64,000 nt of DNA from Tigriopus japonicus (taxonomy: Eukaryota; Arthropoda; Copepoda; Harpacticoida; Harpacticidae). The translations under genes were made by a program, and so were the position numbers. The notes below the pieces were generated by a model. It was not told the origin of the DNA and did no database searches. It saw nothing but the letters and a program-made list of their open reading frames with translations. The stretch's first letter is position 1, and every line of letters starts with the position of its first letter. Of the stretch, positions 54,884 through 64,000 are shown piece after piece. The stretch spans positions 13,679,956 through 13,743,955 of the forward strand of contig CM021317.1 in NCBI GenBank assembly GCA_010645155.1. Reading direction: 5' to 3'.

Positions 54884-55972
54884 TTAAAAATTTACAAGAT
54901 TTTGGTTAAAAAACTGCTCAGAACATGTTTTAGACCAAGAGCAAAAGTATTCGTAACATTTTGTCAATAGTTTATTGAATGCCCTTTTTGCTGAATTACA
55001 CTTAAGAGACGTTACAAGATTTTTACATACATCTGAAGAAATGTTAGCCCATTCTTCATAACAGATTTGCTCCAGTTCGTCAATTGTCTTTGGACGTCTT
55101 GCATGGATACGGACTTTTAATTCTCTCCAAAGGTTTTCAATTGGATTAAGGTCCGGATTCATGGAGGGCCAGTCCAAGACCTGAATCCGATTGTCCTTCA
55201 ACCATTTCTTGACCAAAATGCTGTTGTGCTTAGGGTCGTTGTCGTGCTGGAAGACGAACTGTCGACCAAGCCGAAGTTTCCGCGCTGAACTCTGGAGCTT
55301 CTCAGCCAAGATATCCCGATAGTCTTCTTTTTTCATTGTCCCATGAATTCTCACGAGGTTACCGGTGCCTTTGGCGGAAAAGGAGCCCCATAACATGATC
55401 GATCCTCCACCGTGCTTGACCGTAGGGATGGTGTTTTTTGGATGAAACGCTTCTCCTTTACGTCGCCAAATCCTTTAAATATCGTTGTGGCCAAAAAGCT
55501 CAACTTTTGTCTCATCTGACCAAAGAATCCTAGACCAAAAGTCACTGGTCTTGTCAAGGAACTTCTTGGCAAATTCCAAGCGAGCCTTCAAGTGTCTATC
55601 CTTGAGCAAGGGAGTCTTCCGTGGGCGACAAGACTTCAATCCTGCTTTGTGAAGTGAGCGAGCAACAGTAAACCTCGAGATGGACATTCCATTTTCACTG
55701 AGACTGTTCCGGATGTCCTTGACCGTTATTCGAGGATTATTTGTGACCTCTCTGACAATCTTCCTCTCAAGTCTGGCTGACAGTTTCCTTGGACGACCGG
55801 ATCTTGGGAGGTTCTCAACCGTTCCGTTCTTTTGTGCCTTCTTCACGACGTACTGAATCGTTGAAATCGGGATGTACAGAAGCTTCGAAATGGCTCTGTA
55901 GCCCTTGCCTCCATGATGAAGACTTAATATCTTCAACTTCAAGTCCTTGTCGAGCTCCTTGACCTTGGTCAT
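54884..55972 (-). pseudogene. Tc1 transposase, full length but with a nonsense codon and deletions
   Basis: From ATG at 55972 the frame has the two helix-turn-helix DNA-binding parts (MTKVKELDKDLKLKILSLHH.., [18 protein letters not shown]) and the DD34E core ([35 protein letters not shown]). Relative to the copy at 29393, a CAA Gln codon has become TAA at 55475-55477. Near the C-terminus 14 nt plus 1 nt are deleted, replacing about ten residues but leaving the frame. The same reading frame continues after the stop to 54884. Probably inactive. Confidence 0.92.
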
Positions 55973-56408
55973 GATCGGCTGACTGTGAAGCAATTGTTCA
56001 ATTCCGTAAAATTTATAAGATCCAAGAAAGATCTAGAAAATCTTGGAAAAAGGAGACTAAATGACTTTTCTCCGGCTTTCCAGAATGTTCTACATCTTTC
56101 GATCAATTTTTTCTGATGAAAAATCTGTTTATAAACCTATTTTGTTAACTTTTTTGCGCGTTACGAATACTTTTGCACTATCTCAAGTTTTATTTTTAAT
56201 AATTAAAAGTTAGTTTCAGACATTTTTATAAAACAATTGCGGGAAACTGGTATTATTCTTAATCGGAAAAAAATATTACATTCTTACAAACTTCTTAGCA
56301 TAGTATTTAGTTGGATATAAAGGATTTTCTGGTTTTCTCGTCACGTTACAAATACTTTTGCTCCTGACTGTAGATGCAACCCGGGTATGAATCCCACTTG
56401 CCTTCTTA

Positions 56409-56790
56409 TCATCTCTTTGACGACATACAATGACCTAAGCGGCCACATCCATGACAATTTGACTTGAGAGCCGGGCATTCTTCACGAGTGTGCCTTCTGG
56501 AATTTCCACAGAGAAGACACTTATCGGAAGGATTGGACGCATTCTCTGATTTAAACCATTTTCGACCATTCTTCTTGTAATTTGATTTCGCGACATTGAC
56601 TGAAATTTCAGATTCAGGGTCTTGCTCAACAACATTGACAGCCTGATACATAGAAACAGTGCCGAAATTCCGAGCGCTAGAACGATTGGTCTCCATCTCG
56701 ACGATCAACTTTCGAGCTTCGTTGAACGTGTTTGGATTCTTCTCCACAACTTTGGCCTTATCAGTTTCGCTGCGTATGCCCTGTACATCC
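56409..56790 (-). pseudogene. Ty3/gypsy element 1, gag 3' part with two zinc knuckles
   Basis: On the minus strand the frame reads ..DVQGIRSETDKAKVVEKNPN.. and ends with CLLCGNSRRHTREEC and CHGCGRLGH. The second knuckle loses its last cysteine through a frameshift and stop codons near 56409. The frame then lines up with the protease part at 53718 once the Tc1 insertion is removed. Upstream gag and the LTR are missing; a foreign sequence starts near 56791. Confidence 0.82.
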
Positions 56791-57050
56791 TAATAAAAAA
56801 TGGAGATGTATGGATTGAACATGAGGACGTGTACGTGGATGCGGTCCAACTTGGAAAACCGTACCCAAGTGGTTGACATACGAGGTCATCGTTTGACGTC
56901 AGCACGAACTACGTGTGGCTCTCCCCAGGGTTCAGTCCTTTCTCCAATCTTGTTTTCTATCTACGTTGCCGATCCTCCATCTTTGAATGATGCAAAGCAC
57001 AGGGAAGGACTGTTTTGCTTCGCTGATGATGCAACTATCGAGGTTCTCCA
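56791..57050 (+). pseudogene. Non-LTR retrotransposon RT fragment
   Basis: The plus frame contains TTCGSPQGSVLSPILFSIYV and CFADDATIEV, the RT motif pair (GSPQGS and FADD) of non-LTR elements. Both ends are truncated against gypsy sequences. Confidence 0.82.
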
Positions 57051-57806
57051 AACTTTGGAAACTGCCGAGTTCGATGTTGGCATCATCCAAGGCAAAGACT
57101 CTGTGTCGGGTCTCCAAACCCAAAAGCCCCATAAGGATAAAGTTTATCGATCCAAAGGTGGAACTTCCAAAACAAATTCATACCCTAAATCCTCTTCTAC
57201 CCATGATGAATCTTCATCTAAATCGGTCACTCAATGTTCCAACTGTGGATCAGTACATGGACCCGCTTCTTGCCCAGCAAACAATAGAGAATGCACCTAT
57301 TGCAACCGCAAGGGACATTTCCCGTCATTGTGTCGCAAGCGAGCTCGTGAATAAAAGTCCATGTCCGTGTCATCAATCGTAGCTAAGTCACAGGAACGGG
57401 CCAGTTTGATTGAAGTTGATATCCGCTCAGCTGTGCGAGCAGGAAAGAAAAGAGGAAGAAAAAGATGGTTCAATATTGGCAATCCCAGATACGGGTGCAG
57501 ATGTTTGCATCCTCACGCCCACTGATGCTTCAAACTTGGGAATCATTGCTGATCCGACATCAAAGATTATAAATTCAGCTAATGGATCTTCCATACCCAT
57601 TCAAGGGTCTGCAAACATTACTTTTGCTCGCCAACAATTTCGAGTGAAAAGCGAAGTGTTTATAGGAAATTCGGATCGAAATTATTTGTCCTTGGCTGTA
57701 TGTAAAGGATTACATTTCATTCCAAAGTCTTTTCCATCAGCTATAGCATCTGCTGCATTAGTTGATCCTGTCTCATCCACAGTGAATGATGAGTTATTGA
57801 TGGAAT
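57051..57806 (+). pseudogene. Ty3/gypsy element 2, gag end and protease relic
   Basis: The first part is gag C-terminal sequence with two knuckles, CSNCGSVHGPASC and CTYCNRKGHFPSLC, fused in frame to the upstream non-LTR piece, with a stop at 57352-57354. After a frame change the protease follows (AIPDTGADVCILTP, active-site DTG) up to about 57806. There the LTR of gypsy element 3 begins. Sequence differs from element 1, so it is another family member. Confidence 0.8.
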
Positions 57807-58093
57807 TGTTTAGTATCTTTATTGCGACAAATTATTTTTGTCATTACGGCAACAGAAATGTATATGAACCGAAGTATCGTTGGGAGGAAGTTCGTCCAAG
57901 TTCTATGTTGCAACAAGATACGACGAGTAAGAACCATTCATACCCACAATTTCTGTCTACTCGCGCTCCAAATAATTGTATATAAAGCCATGCTCCTATT
58001 GAATAAACAACAGTTATCCAATTGTTCCCTTTGGTTCCACATCAGCTTTATTTCTACGCGCGGACTCCCGTTCAGCTAGATCGAGGCAATACA
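57807..58093 (+). mobile_element. 5' LTR of Ty3/gypsy element 3
   Basis: The right boundary is set by ACA followed by TGGCGACCGTG at 58094, a primer-binding site that looks like the 3' end of tRNA-Arg. The left boundary, at TGTTTAG near 57807, is where element 2 coding ends. Inside are TATATAAAG (57979-57987) and AATAAA (58002-58007). No 3' LTR lies in the window, so the exact left end is uncertain. Confidence 0.7.
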
Positions 58094-58104
58094 TGGCGAC
58101 CGTG
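58094..58104 (+). promoter_or_regulatory. Primer-binding site of gypsy element 3
   Basis: TGGCGACCGTG directly follows the LTR; it is complementary to the 3' end of a tRNA-Arg type as I remember it. Further matching fades after 11 bases. Confidence 0.55.
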
Positions 58105-58365
58105 TCATTCCTTGCTAGCAATCCTCACAATCGAGTCCTCTCTTTTATGCTTTCCAGAACACTACTGATTTTCATCTTGAGTACGAGAATACTCTACCAT
58201 ATTCATCGATAGTAACATCTATTCCACCTCGTTTCATCTTTAGTCTGCAAATCTCCTTGCACTTTTTGAGCATCCTGCTCTTTTCAACAATTTTTCCATC
58301 ACACTGTTCCACCTCGGTTGGAGCCCACTTTTCCTTCCACAGAGTTTTTGATCCCACCAATCGAG

Positions 58366-59988
58366 ATGGATTCCCAAGGTATACAAGACGTTCCACTACC
58401 TTCTAAGTTAACATTACAACATTTCTATGACTCTGACGGAGATTTGTTGCTAAAAACGTTGGTCCCTTTGACTGCAACCCCTCATACCGATGATGCTCGG
58501 ATGCTGTCTTTATCAGAGCGCGTTGAAACTCTTCGAGGCCGCAAAGAGATATTACGTCTCCAAGCTCTAGCTTTAGAGGCACCATTCGACGCTGACGATG
58601 TGGTCCCTGATCGTTTATTTACGATCATGGGTTCGATTCGTCAGGAAATACGATCTTTGGATAAAGATATAACCAAAATTAATTTGCAGTTGACTGAAAT
58701 GTCATCAGTTCAACGCTCTAGCCGTTCAACGAATCTGAGCATTCCAGCAGATTCCCCCTGCTTTGAGGATTTGGATGTCTCGAGTTTGAAAAAAATTGTT
58801 CCAGAATTGCAAGCTGACACGGACATTTGCTTTTCGGAATTCTGGAGTAAACTCACTGTCTTCGCCGAGAGTCATTCACTATCTCATGCCCATATTAAAT
58901 TAGCGTTAAGTACTCTAACTCATGCAATTTACTTTGACACATTCAATATTATTAAGGATCAGCCACTTCGAGAGATCGTGGACACCATGGCTACGAGGTT
59001 TTCCAAGAAAGACTCTCCTCAGGCTATTATGAATAAGTTATCTAATTTCACCCGGTCTCCCAATGAAACTGTTCGCAAAGCCATGTTGAGAGTTATGATG
59101 TATGTGGACCAAACGGCCCACTTGTTTCCATTGGCAAGCCGCGAGGGCAGGTCTCATTGCGAACAATTATCATCGTTGCGAAAAATCTGCTCCCCTGAGG
59201 TGTGGCTTCGACTTGAAGAAAAATCATGGTCGGATAATCGGCATGGAGTTATCACTCCTCTTTCAGAGCTCATTGAGTTAGCTGAAATGGTCGAGTCGGC
59301 TTCATCTCATCGCGAGTTAGCTAGTTTTTCGGCTTTGGAGGTGAACGAAGTCCAGGCTCATCCCAGAATCAAGTTTCGTGGCAATATTCGTGACCGAATG
59401 CGATCTAACTCACGAGATCGTATTCAGAGGAGCCGTCAACTTGCTTTTGAGACCTCCCGGGATAATGCATCTCGCTCGCTCCCAGCTTTACGGGGCCCAA
59501 CTGATCGTTCTGCTGTCCTTCCTTCCCAACGACAAACCCCTCGAGTGACCACTTCACGTTTGGTTTCACCCCCTCCTCCGCTTGTCGAAAGAGCACCTTC
59601 CCCCGACAGGCGCGAAAGACATTGGAATGATTATCGCGATAAGTCGGATCCTTTCTCTCGAGGACAAAATGTATCGGAACAACACTTTCCTCATCATCAG
59701 GGTTATTCTACTGTCGAGCCTCCCCCCAAGGTGCACTCACAACCATCGGGAGGGTATCGCCCATTATATCAAACCCAAGATTGGCATGGGAATCGGATGA
59801 ATAATCAATTTCCCTATGGACCCCCTCCAGCACCAGATAACGATCAGTTTTGGTCTATGCAATCTTTTCCGGCGCAAACCCGGCAAGTGACGTATGTCCC
59901 CTCCCGCGGTCACCACCGAGGTGGTAACTCCACCTTTTATCGTGGACCTGGCCGTGGAATGGATCGCTACCAGAATCGAAGGTACTAA
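58366..59988 (+). CDS. Gag of Ty3/gypsy element 3, without zinc knuckle
   Basis: From ATG 58366 (frame open from 58318) this encodes about 540 residues. The N-terminal half has coiled-coil-like stretches (..RVETLRGRKEILRLQALALE.., ..IRQEIRSLDKDITKINLQL..). The middle is capsid-like (..FWSKLTVFAESHSLSHAHIK.., ..ATRFSKKDSPQAIMNKLSNF..). The C-terminus is rich in Pro, Arg and Gly (..GHHRGGNSTFYRGPGRGMD.., ending NRRY). No CCHC motif is seen; the RG-rich tail may bind RNA instead. The TAA at 59986-59988 is in the same frame as the pol gene that follows. Confidence 0.85.
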   Translation: MDSQGIQDVPLPSKLTLQHFYDSDGDLLLKTLVPLTATPHTDDARMLSLSERVETLRGRKEILRLQALALEAPFDADDVVPDRLFTIMGSIRQEIRSLDKDITKINLQLTEMSSVQRSSRSTNLSIPADSPCFEDLDVSSLKKIVPELQADTDICFSEFWSKLTVFAESHSLSHAHIKLALSTLTHAIYFDTFNIIKDQPLREIVDTMATRFSKKDSPQAIMNKLSNFTRSPNETVRKAMLRVMMYVDQTAHLFPLASREGRSHCEQLSSLRKICSPEVWLRLEEKSWSDNRHGVITPLSELIELAEMVESASSHRELASFSALEVNEVQAHPRIKFRGNIRDRMRSNSRDRIQRSRQLAFETSRDNASRSLPALRGPTDRSAVLPSQRQTPRVTTSRLVSPPPPLVERAPSPDRRERHWNDYRDKSDPFSRGQNVSEQHFPHHQGYSTVEPPPKVHSQPSGGYRPLYQTQDWHGNRMNNQFPYGPPPAPDNDQFWSMQSFPAQTRQVTYVPSRGHHRGGNSTFYRGPGRGMDRYQNRRY

Positions 59989-60015
59989 AGTGCGCCATTT
60001 CTAATCTCCACTCAA

Positions 60016-62655
60016 TTGCTTATGTTAATGTCTCCATCTTTCACAACTTTTAGTTCTCCTTCCATGCCTCCGCCGTTCGTGGGCTCCCATGGTGTGGAAC
60101 ATACCATTCTATGCTCTTTCCAAGAGACCTCTACACCAGAAGGTTCACCTGGCCTCCCTTTTCTCTCAGTAGGCATTGGTGAAAACAACACTATTGTTTC
60201 GGCTTTGAAAGATTCTGGATCTAATGCAACGGTGATTCGCGATACCCTCCTTACATCTCTACAAATGCGATACTCCCCTCATTGGTTCAAAAAAGCTCGC
60301 ATTTTCCGGTGCGCAGCTGCTTCAACTTTGGGGTCCATAAGTGGATCCGTTTTCTTACGTTTACGATTTCACGGCAGTAACGATGAATCTATTTCTTTCT
60401 ACCATCCTTGTCTTATTGCCACGGACTTATCCAAACCATTCATAATAGGCAATGACATTTTAGGAAGTGCTTACAAGTTATATGAAACACCCGACACACT
60501 TGTCTTCGATCGTTCAATTCTATTGGAAAGCCCTTTCAAACGACAAATGTCAAATACTCATCGGCTATCCGTGGAATTCCCAATCCCGATTCTTCAATCT
60601 CCGTTGGTACATGCCCAGTTGCGTACTGCTGAAGATGTGGTGTTACAACCCAACGCTTTATCTTTTCTTCATTGTTTTCTCAAACACTCCAATGTTTCCA
60701 GTCCTATTCCTGAAGACACCCTAATGTCCCTGCAGGTTCAGCATAGTTTTGCCAAGTTTGTATCTTCCCCTCCGATCTACTATTCATCCCATGACGTCTC
60801 ATATGACAATAATGGGAATACTTCCCTCCCGTGTTATTTTACTACTACAATGAAAATGGACAATAACTATCGGATCCCCCAGGGAACGCTTCTTGCTAGC
60901 CTTACTTCTTGTCCTATTATGGCATTGTGCGAATTGGAAGCATCCCACGACGTGGAGAAACACACACGTCACATCATGGCGTCAAATCTGATGGCCCAGG
61001 ATCTTTACTTGACCCCCGCCGAACGCACTACCATGAGGGATTCTTTTCTTGCCCAGGGCTGCTTTCAGCCGTCTGCGTCATCTGTAGTAGATCGACCTGA
61101 ATCAGGGGCTCTTGATCTTCAGCCGACAACTAACCCCACATCTTTTGATAAGGTGTTGGAGAAGATTCCATTGGACCACCTTCCCACCCATATTCGCGAT
61201 CAAGTGTTACATCTCTTTCATCGCTTCCCTGATTGTTTGGCCTGGCATGACTTAGACATTGGTAGGGCGAAGTATTTTTGTTCCTCTATCAAGTTAAAAC
61301 CGGGAACGAAACCCCAATGCCAAAAATATTTTCCCCTTCCTGCCAACACTCATACGGCTGTTCAGCGTATCCTGGACCAGTTTTCGGACATGGGTGTTTT
61401 ACGTTTATGCAACATGCCTACACATCTTACAAGTAATCTCTTGGTAACAAAGAAAAAATCAGGAGGGTTGCGTCTTTTGCTGGATGCAAGGTTAATGAAT
61501 GAATGCACCGTTTCTGAACCTACTACTGTCATTAGTCATAATGAAGTCATGACTCAGCTCCAAGGAAAGCATTTGCGAACCACTTTGGATTTGGAAGCTG
61601 CTTTTCATCAGGTCCCATTGGATGCGACTTCTCAACCATTAACTGCCTTTTGGGGTCCCAACAAACTTAAGTATTGTTATAATACTCTAGCCCAAGGTAT
61701 GAAGAATTCTCCCAATCAGCTTAGCCTTTTACTCAATGAGGTATTTCGCGATGTTCCCGAAGTGTTATGCTATGTCGATGACCTCTTGTTGTCCACCGCC
61801 GGCTCCATTACGTCCCAACCGAACATTACACACCATTTGCTTGTATTGGAAAAAGTTTTACTTGCCTTACGAGGGCACAACTTGAAGCTCAAACCTTCGA
61901 AAATTCGTGTTTTAACACCAGTCACGGAATTCCTTGGAATAGTATATCGAAATGATTCGCTAAATATTCCACAAGCCCGCATCAAAGCCTATCAAGATTA
62001 TCCCCGCCCGTCAACAACTCGCAAAGTGGTCAGCTTTCTTGCAAGCCTTAACTTTTATAGACGCTTTCTCCCGCATTTTGCCCGTGTGGCAAAGCCTTTA
62101 TACGACTTATCTCTTCAAAAAAAATTCGAGTGGGGGACAATACACGATCAAGCCTTTCGTGAACTCAAATCTATGGTGGCTACGAATACGACGCTGTTCT
62201 TGCCCCACCCTGATCTTCCCTTTTCCTGCTTCTCTGATGGAAGTAGTGCCGGTTTAGGTTTTGCTTGTAATCAAATCTTGCCCAATGGTACTGTGGCTCC
62301 TATCGCATTCATTTCTCGGAAGCTCACCAAGGCCGAGTCCAATTATTCCATCTACCGAATTGAATGTTTGGCCTTGTTGTATGGTCTCCGCACCCTCAAT
62401 TATTTTCTCCAATTTGCATCTCATCTCACGGTCCATATCGATGCAAGAGCTCTATTATTCATCCGTTTGTCTCGAAACAGTACACCGTGTATTGCTCGAC
62501 TCGCCCTGGAGCTATCGTCTTATGATATGTCCGTCGTTCATATTCCCGGCAATGAAAACAATGTCGCCGACGATCTATCCCGCCATTTCGACGACTCGGT
62601 TACTCGCACGTTGCGTCCTATGACTCAGTCTGAAAGTGCACTTCTCCTAAATTGA
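60016..62655 (+). CDS. Pol of Ty3/gypsy element 3: protease, reverse transcriptase, RNase H
   Basis: An 879-codon frame; the first ATGs are at 60022 and 60028. Protease active site SALKDSGSNATVI near residue 66 (DSG). Reverse transcriptase: LLVTKKKSGGLRLLLDARLM, TTLDLEAAFHQVPL, and the catalytic CYVDDLLLS at about 585-593. RNase H: CFSDGSSAGLGFACNQ, then IYRIECLALLYGL and HIDARALL. It ends with TGA at 62653-62655; the integrase continues in the same frame. The frame is intact, so the element is young. Domain order is that of Ty3/gypsy (RT before integrase). Confidence 0.93.
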   Translation: MLMLMSPSFTTFSSPSMPPPFVGSHGVEHTILCSFQETSTPEGSPGLPFLSVGIGENNTIVSALKDSGSNATVIRDTLLTSLQMRYSPHWFKKARIFRCAAASTLGSISGSVFLRLRFHGSNDESISFYHPCLIATDLSKPFIIGNDILGSAYKLYETPDTLVFDRSILLESPFKRQMSNTHRLSVEFPIPILQSPLVHAQLRTAEDVVLQPNALSFLHCFLKHSNVSSPIPEDTLMSLQVQHSFAKFVSSPPIYYSSHDVSYDNNGNTSLPCYFTTTMKMDNNYRIPQGTLLASLTSCPIMALCELEASHDVEKHTRHIMASNLMAQDLYLTPAERTTMRDSFLAQGCFQPSASSVVDRPESGALDLQPTTNPTSFDKVLEKIPLDHLPTHIRDQVLHLFHRFPDCLAWHDLDIGRAKYFCSSIKLKPGTKPQCQKYFPLPANTHTAVQRILDQFSDMGVLRLCNMPTHLTSNLLVTKKKSGGLRLLLDARLMNECTVSEPTTVISHNEVMTQLQGKHLRTTLDLEAAFHQVPLDATSQPLTAFWGPNKLKYCYNTLAQGMKNSPNQLSLLLNEVFRDVPEVLCYVDDLLLSTAGSITSQPNITHHLLVLEKVLLALRGHNLKLKPSKIRVLTPVTEFLGIVYRNDSLNIPQARIKAYQDYPRPSTTRKVVSFLASLNFYRRFLPHFARVAKPLYDLSLQKKFEWGTIHDQAFRELKSMVATNTTLFLPHPDLPFSCFSDGSSAGLGFACNQILPNGTVAPIAFISRKLTKAESNYSIYRIECLALLYGLRTLNYFLQFASHLTVHIDARALLFIRLSRNSTPCIARLALELSSYDMSVVHIPGNENNVADDLSRHFDDSVTRTLRPMTQSESALLLN

Positions 62656-63585
62656 TTGGTGATTGAAAGGGGAAAGTCGTTCACCTCGGCAGAAGTAAGC
62701 AAGCTCCTGGACCTAGACGGTCTTCCAGGGCCCTCTCCCTCCACCAAGAAACAGATTCCGAAAGCGCGATTAATCAACCACCCCCCTCGCACTTGCCATG
62801 CCGCTCAGCACCCCATGGAAAAATCATTCCATCGCCGAAGTGGCATTTCAGGAGCACTGATTAATAATGTTGAGGTTCCCACTGGACGATTTTCCGACGT
62901 TGTTTCAGGTTCTACTTTAATCAAATCTGGGTCCGTCTCGGTGGCCCAATTCAAGGAAGCACAGGATCAGGATCCAACTTGCCAAACCTTCCTTTTGAAA
63001 TTGGTGAATAAGAGGGCATCTGTGTCATCTCCGTTTTGTGTGCATAATTCTCTATTACATCGCAAGGGCCCTCATAACCGGCTTCTCTTGGTGTTGCCTG
63101 AATCTTTTCTGCCTCACGTGTTTTTTCTTCATCATTATTCCTCAATGGGTGCCCATAAGTCACGTTCCAAAATGGTCCAAGACATCTCTAGCAAGTATTT
63201 TAGTCCGATTTTGAAATCTTCCGTGTGGGAATACACAGCGAAATGCTACCTATGCAAACTAGGAACCAAAACTCCCGGTCCTCAACACCCTTTTGGATCG
63301 AATGAACGGGCATCTCGCCCTCTTGAAATCCTGAATTTCGACGTCATGGGTGGCCTTCCATTATCACCTCAGGGCAACAAAGTTGTCCATTTGGTGTGTT
63401 GCAATTTCTCCTTTTATCTCATTCTTATCCCAAGCCCGTCCAAATCTCAATTAGATATTCGTCAAACTTTTGAACGATGCATTTTTCCTCAACTGGGCTT
63501 GTCAACCAAGGAATATGACAATTTATTGAAAGGTCTTCCTGGGTCATCCTTGCAAATGGGCTTGGAAGGTTTAAATCGAACTTAA
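62656..63585 (+). CDS. Integrase part of Ty3/gypsy element 3, 3'-truncated
   Basis: In frame with pol after one TGA. A linker is followed by the zinc-binding domain (HHYSSMGAHKSRSK .. CYLCKLG) and the start of the catalytic core (ILNFDVMGGLPLSPQGN, first Asp). After ..IFPQLGLSTKE the integrase similarity stops; the second Asp and the Glu are absent, and the frame ends after foreign sequence at 63585. This copy therefore lacks a working integrase and its 3' LTR. Confidence 0.85.
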   Translation: MVIERGKSFTSAEVSKLLDLDGLPGPSPSTKKQIPKARLINHPPRTCHAAQHPMEKSFHRRSGISGALINNVEVPTGRFSDVVSGSTLIKSGSVSVAQFKEAQDQDPTCQTFLLKLVNKRASVSSPFCVHNSLLHRKGPHNRLLLVLPESFLPHVFFLHHYSSMGAHKSRSKMVQDISSKYFSPILKSSVWEYTAKCYLCKLGTKTPGPQHPFGSNERASRPLEILNFDVMGGLPLSPQGNKVVHLVCCNFSFYLILIPSPSKSQLDIRQTFERCIFPQLGLSTKEYDNLLKGLPGSSLQMGLEGLNRT

Positions 63586-64000
63586 GGCCATAAAGGGTCT
63601 GTTTAGAATCCTTTTCATAAAGAGTACGGCCATCTTTCTTATCTAGAAAGCACTATGACATCGCGAATTGTGTGTATCAATTTGCAATGAAAAAAAGTGA
63701 ACTCAATCCATTGTTGTGACGGAAAATTTCTGTAACAACCAATGTTGTCTCAAGGCATATAAACTGGGCTATTGCAATGATTGCAAAAGCAGAACGGAAT
63801 TGCTCAGAAATCATTGTGTCTGATTTGGACCAAATAGGAGGTCACGAAGACCAAAGTAGTTTGACCTCTTTATTGACTAGAGATTCACGTATATATATAT
63901 ATATGAAATGACTAGAGAGGGAGTGAGACCACTACATATTTCCCTTTCCCGGGGGTTGGGCATCGGAGGGAATTCCGCCCGGCATCAGAGGGAGACTCGG
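63586..64000. other. Sequence after truncated gypsy element, nothing recognised
   Basis: No gene supported. A short TA run (ATATATATATAT) lies at about 63890-63903. Confidence 0.5.

Larger units (their letters stand above)
53721..56370 (-). mobile_element. Tc1 transposon copy 2, full length, inserted in gypsy element 1
   Basis: Terminal repeats CAGTCAGGAGCAAAAGTATT (left, from 53721) and its inverse (ending 56370) are flanked by TA at 53719-53720 and 56371-56372, the Tc1/mariner target duplication. Joining the gypsy sequence across the insertion brings the gag and protease parts together. The element contains the LTR insertion at 53779-54798. Confidence 0.93.

Overview
This window is a piece of an animal nuclear genome, most likely an arthropod and possibly a crustacean such as a copepod. 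Genes are sparse, interrupted by introns, and carry TATA boxes and AATAAA poly(A) signals. Most of the remaining DNA is A+T-rich and built from transposable elements. Host-type genes seen are a small family of secreted glycine-rich proteins, a Star-like FkbM-domain protein, a secreted C1q-domain protein and one exon of a class B (secretin-type) neuropeptide receptor. The species call is inference from gene content; no marker gene settles it.

Layout. 1-6 kb: 3' end of one glycine-rich protein gene (3-149) and a complete two-exon paralogue (5249-5877). 6-20 kb: no host gene recognised. This stretch holds a tRNA-derived SINE, a non-LTR reverse transcriptase relic, several hAT-type MITEs (most with 8-bp target duplications), minisatellites, a 207-bp higher-order satellite (13.85-15.2 kb), and a 2.2-kb inverted-repeat element that itself carries a hAT insertion. 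20.8-24.5 kb: a third glycine-rich gene on the minus strand, with a 3.1-kb intron full of repeats. 24.5-36.6 kb: repeats, a 5'-truncated Tc1 transposon, SINEs, a hAT MITE and a GC-rich stretch that may be a 5' noncoding exon. 36.6-39.6 kb: four-exon FkbM/Star-like gene. 41.0-41.6 kb: C1q-like gene on the minus strand. 46.4-46.9 kb: receptor exon. 50.8-63.6 kb: retrotransposon cluster with an assembly gap.

The cluster at 50.8-56.8 kb is a nest of three elements. A decayed Ty3/gypsy element (minus strand) was cut by a Tc1 transposon (53721-56370, TA duplication). The Tc1 was then cut by a 1020-bp LTR element (53779-54798) with 123-bp LTRs, a 4-bp duplication and only a gag gene. Downstream lie a non-LTR RT scrap, a second gypsy relic, and a younger third gypsy element. 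In the third, gag, protease-RT-RNase H and integrase all lie in one reading frame, separated by two stop codons.

The points most worth following are: (i) the gag-only mini-LTR element and its nesting; (ii) a promoter block of about 67 bp, similar between two glycine-rich genes 19 kb apart and on opposite strands, which suggests co-regulated secreted products; (iii) the number of unrelated hAT MITEs with intact target duplications; (iv) the single-frame gypsy element with two stops.
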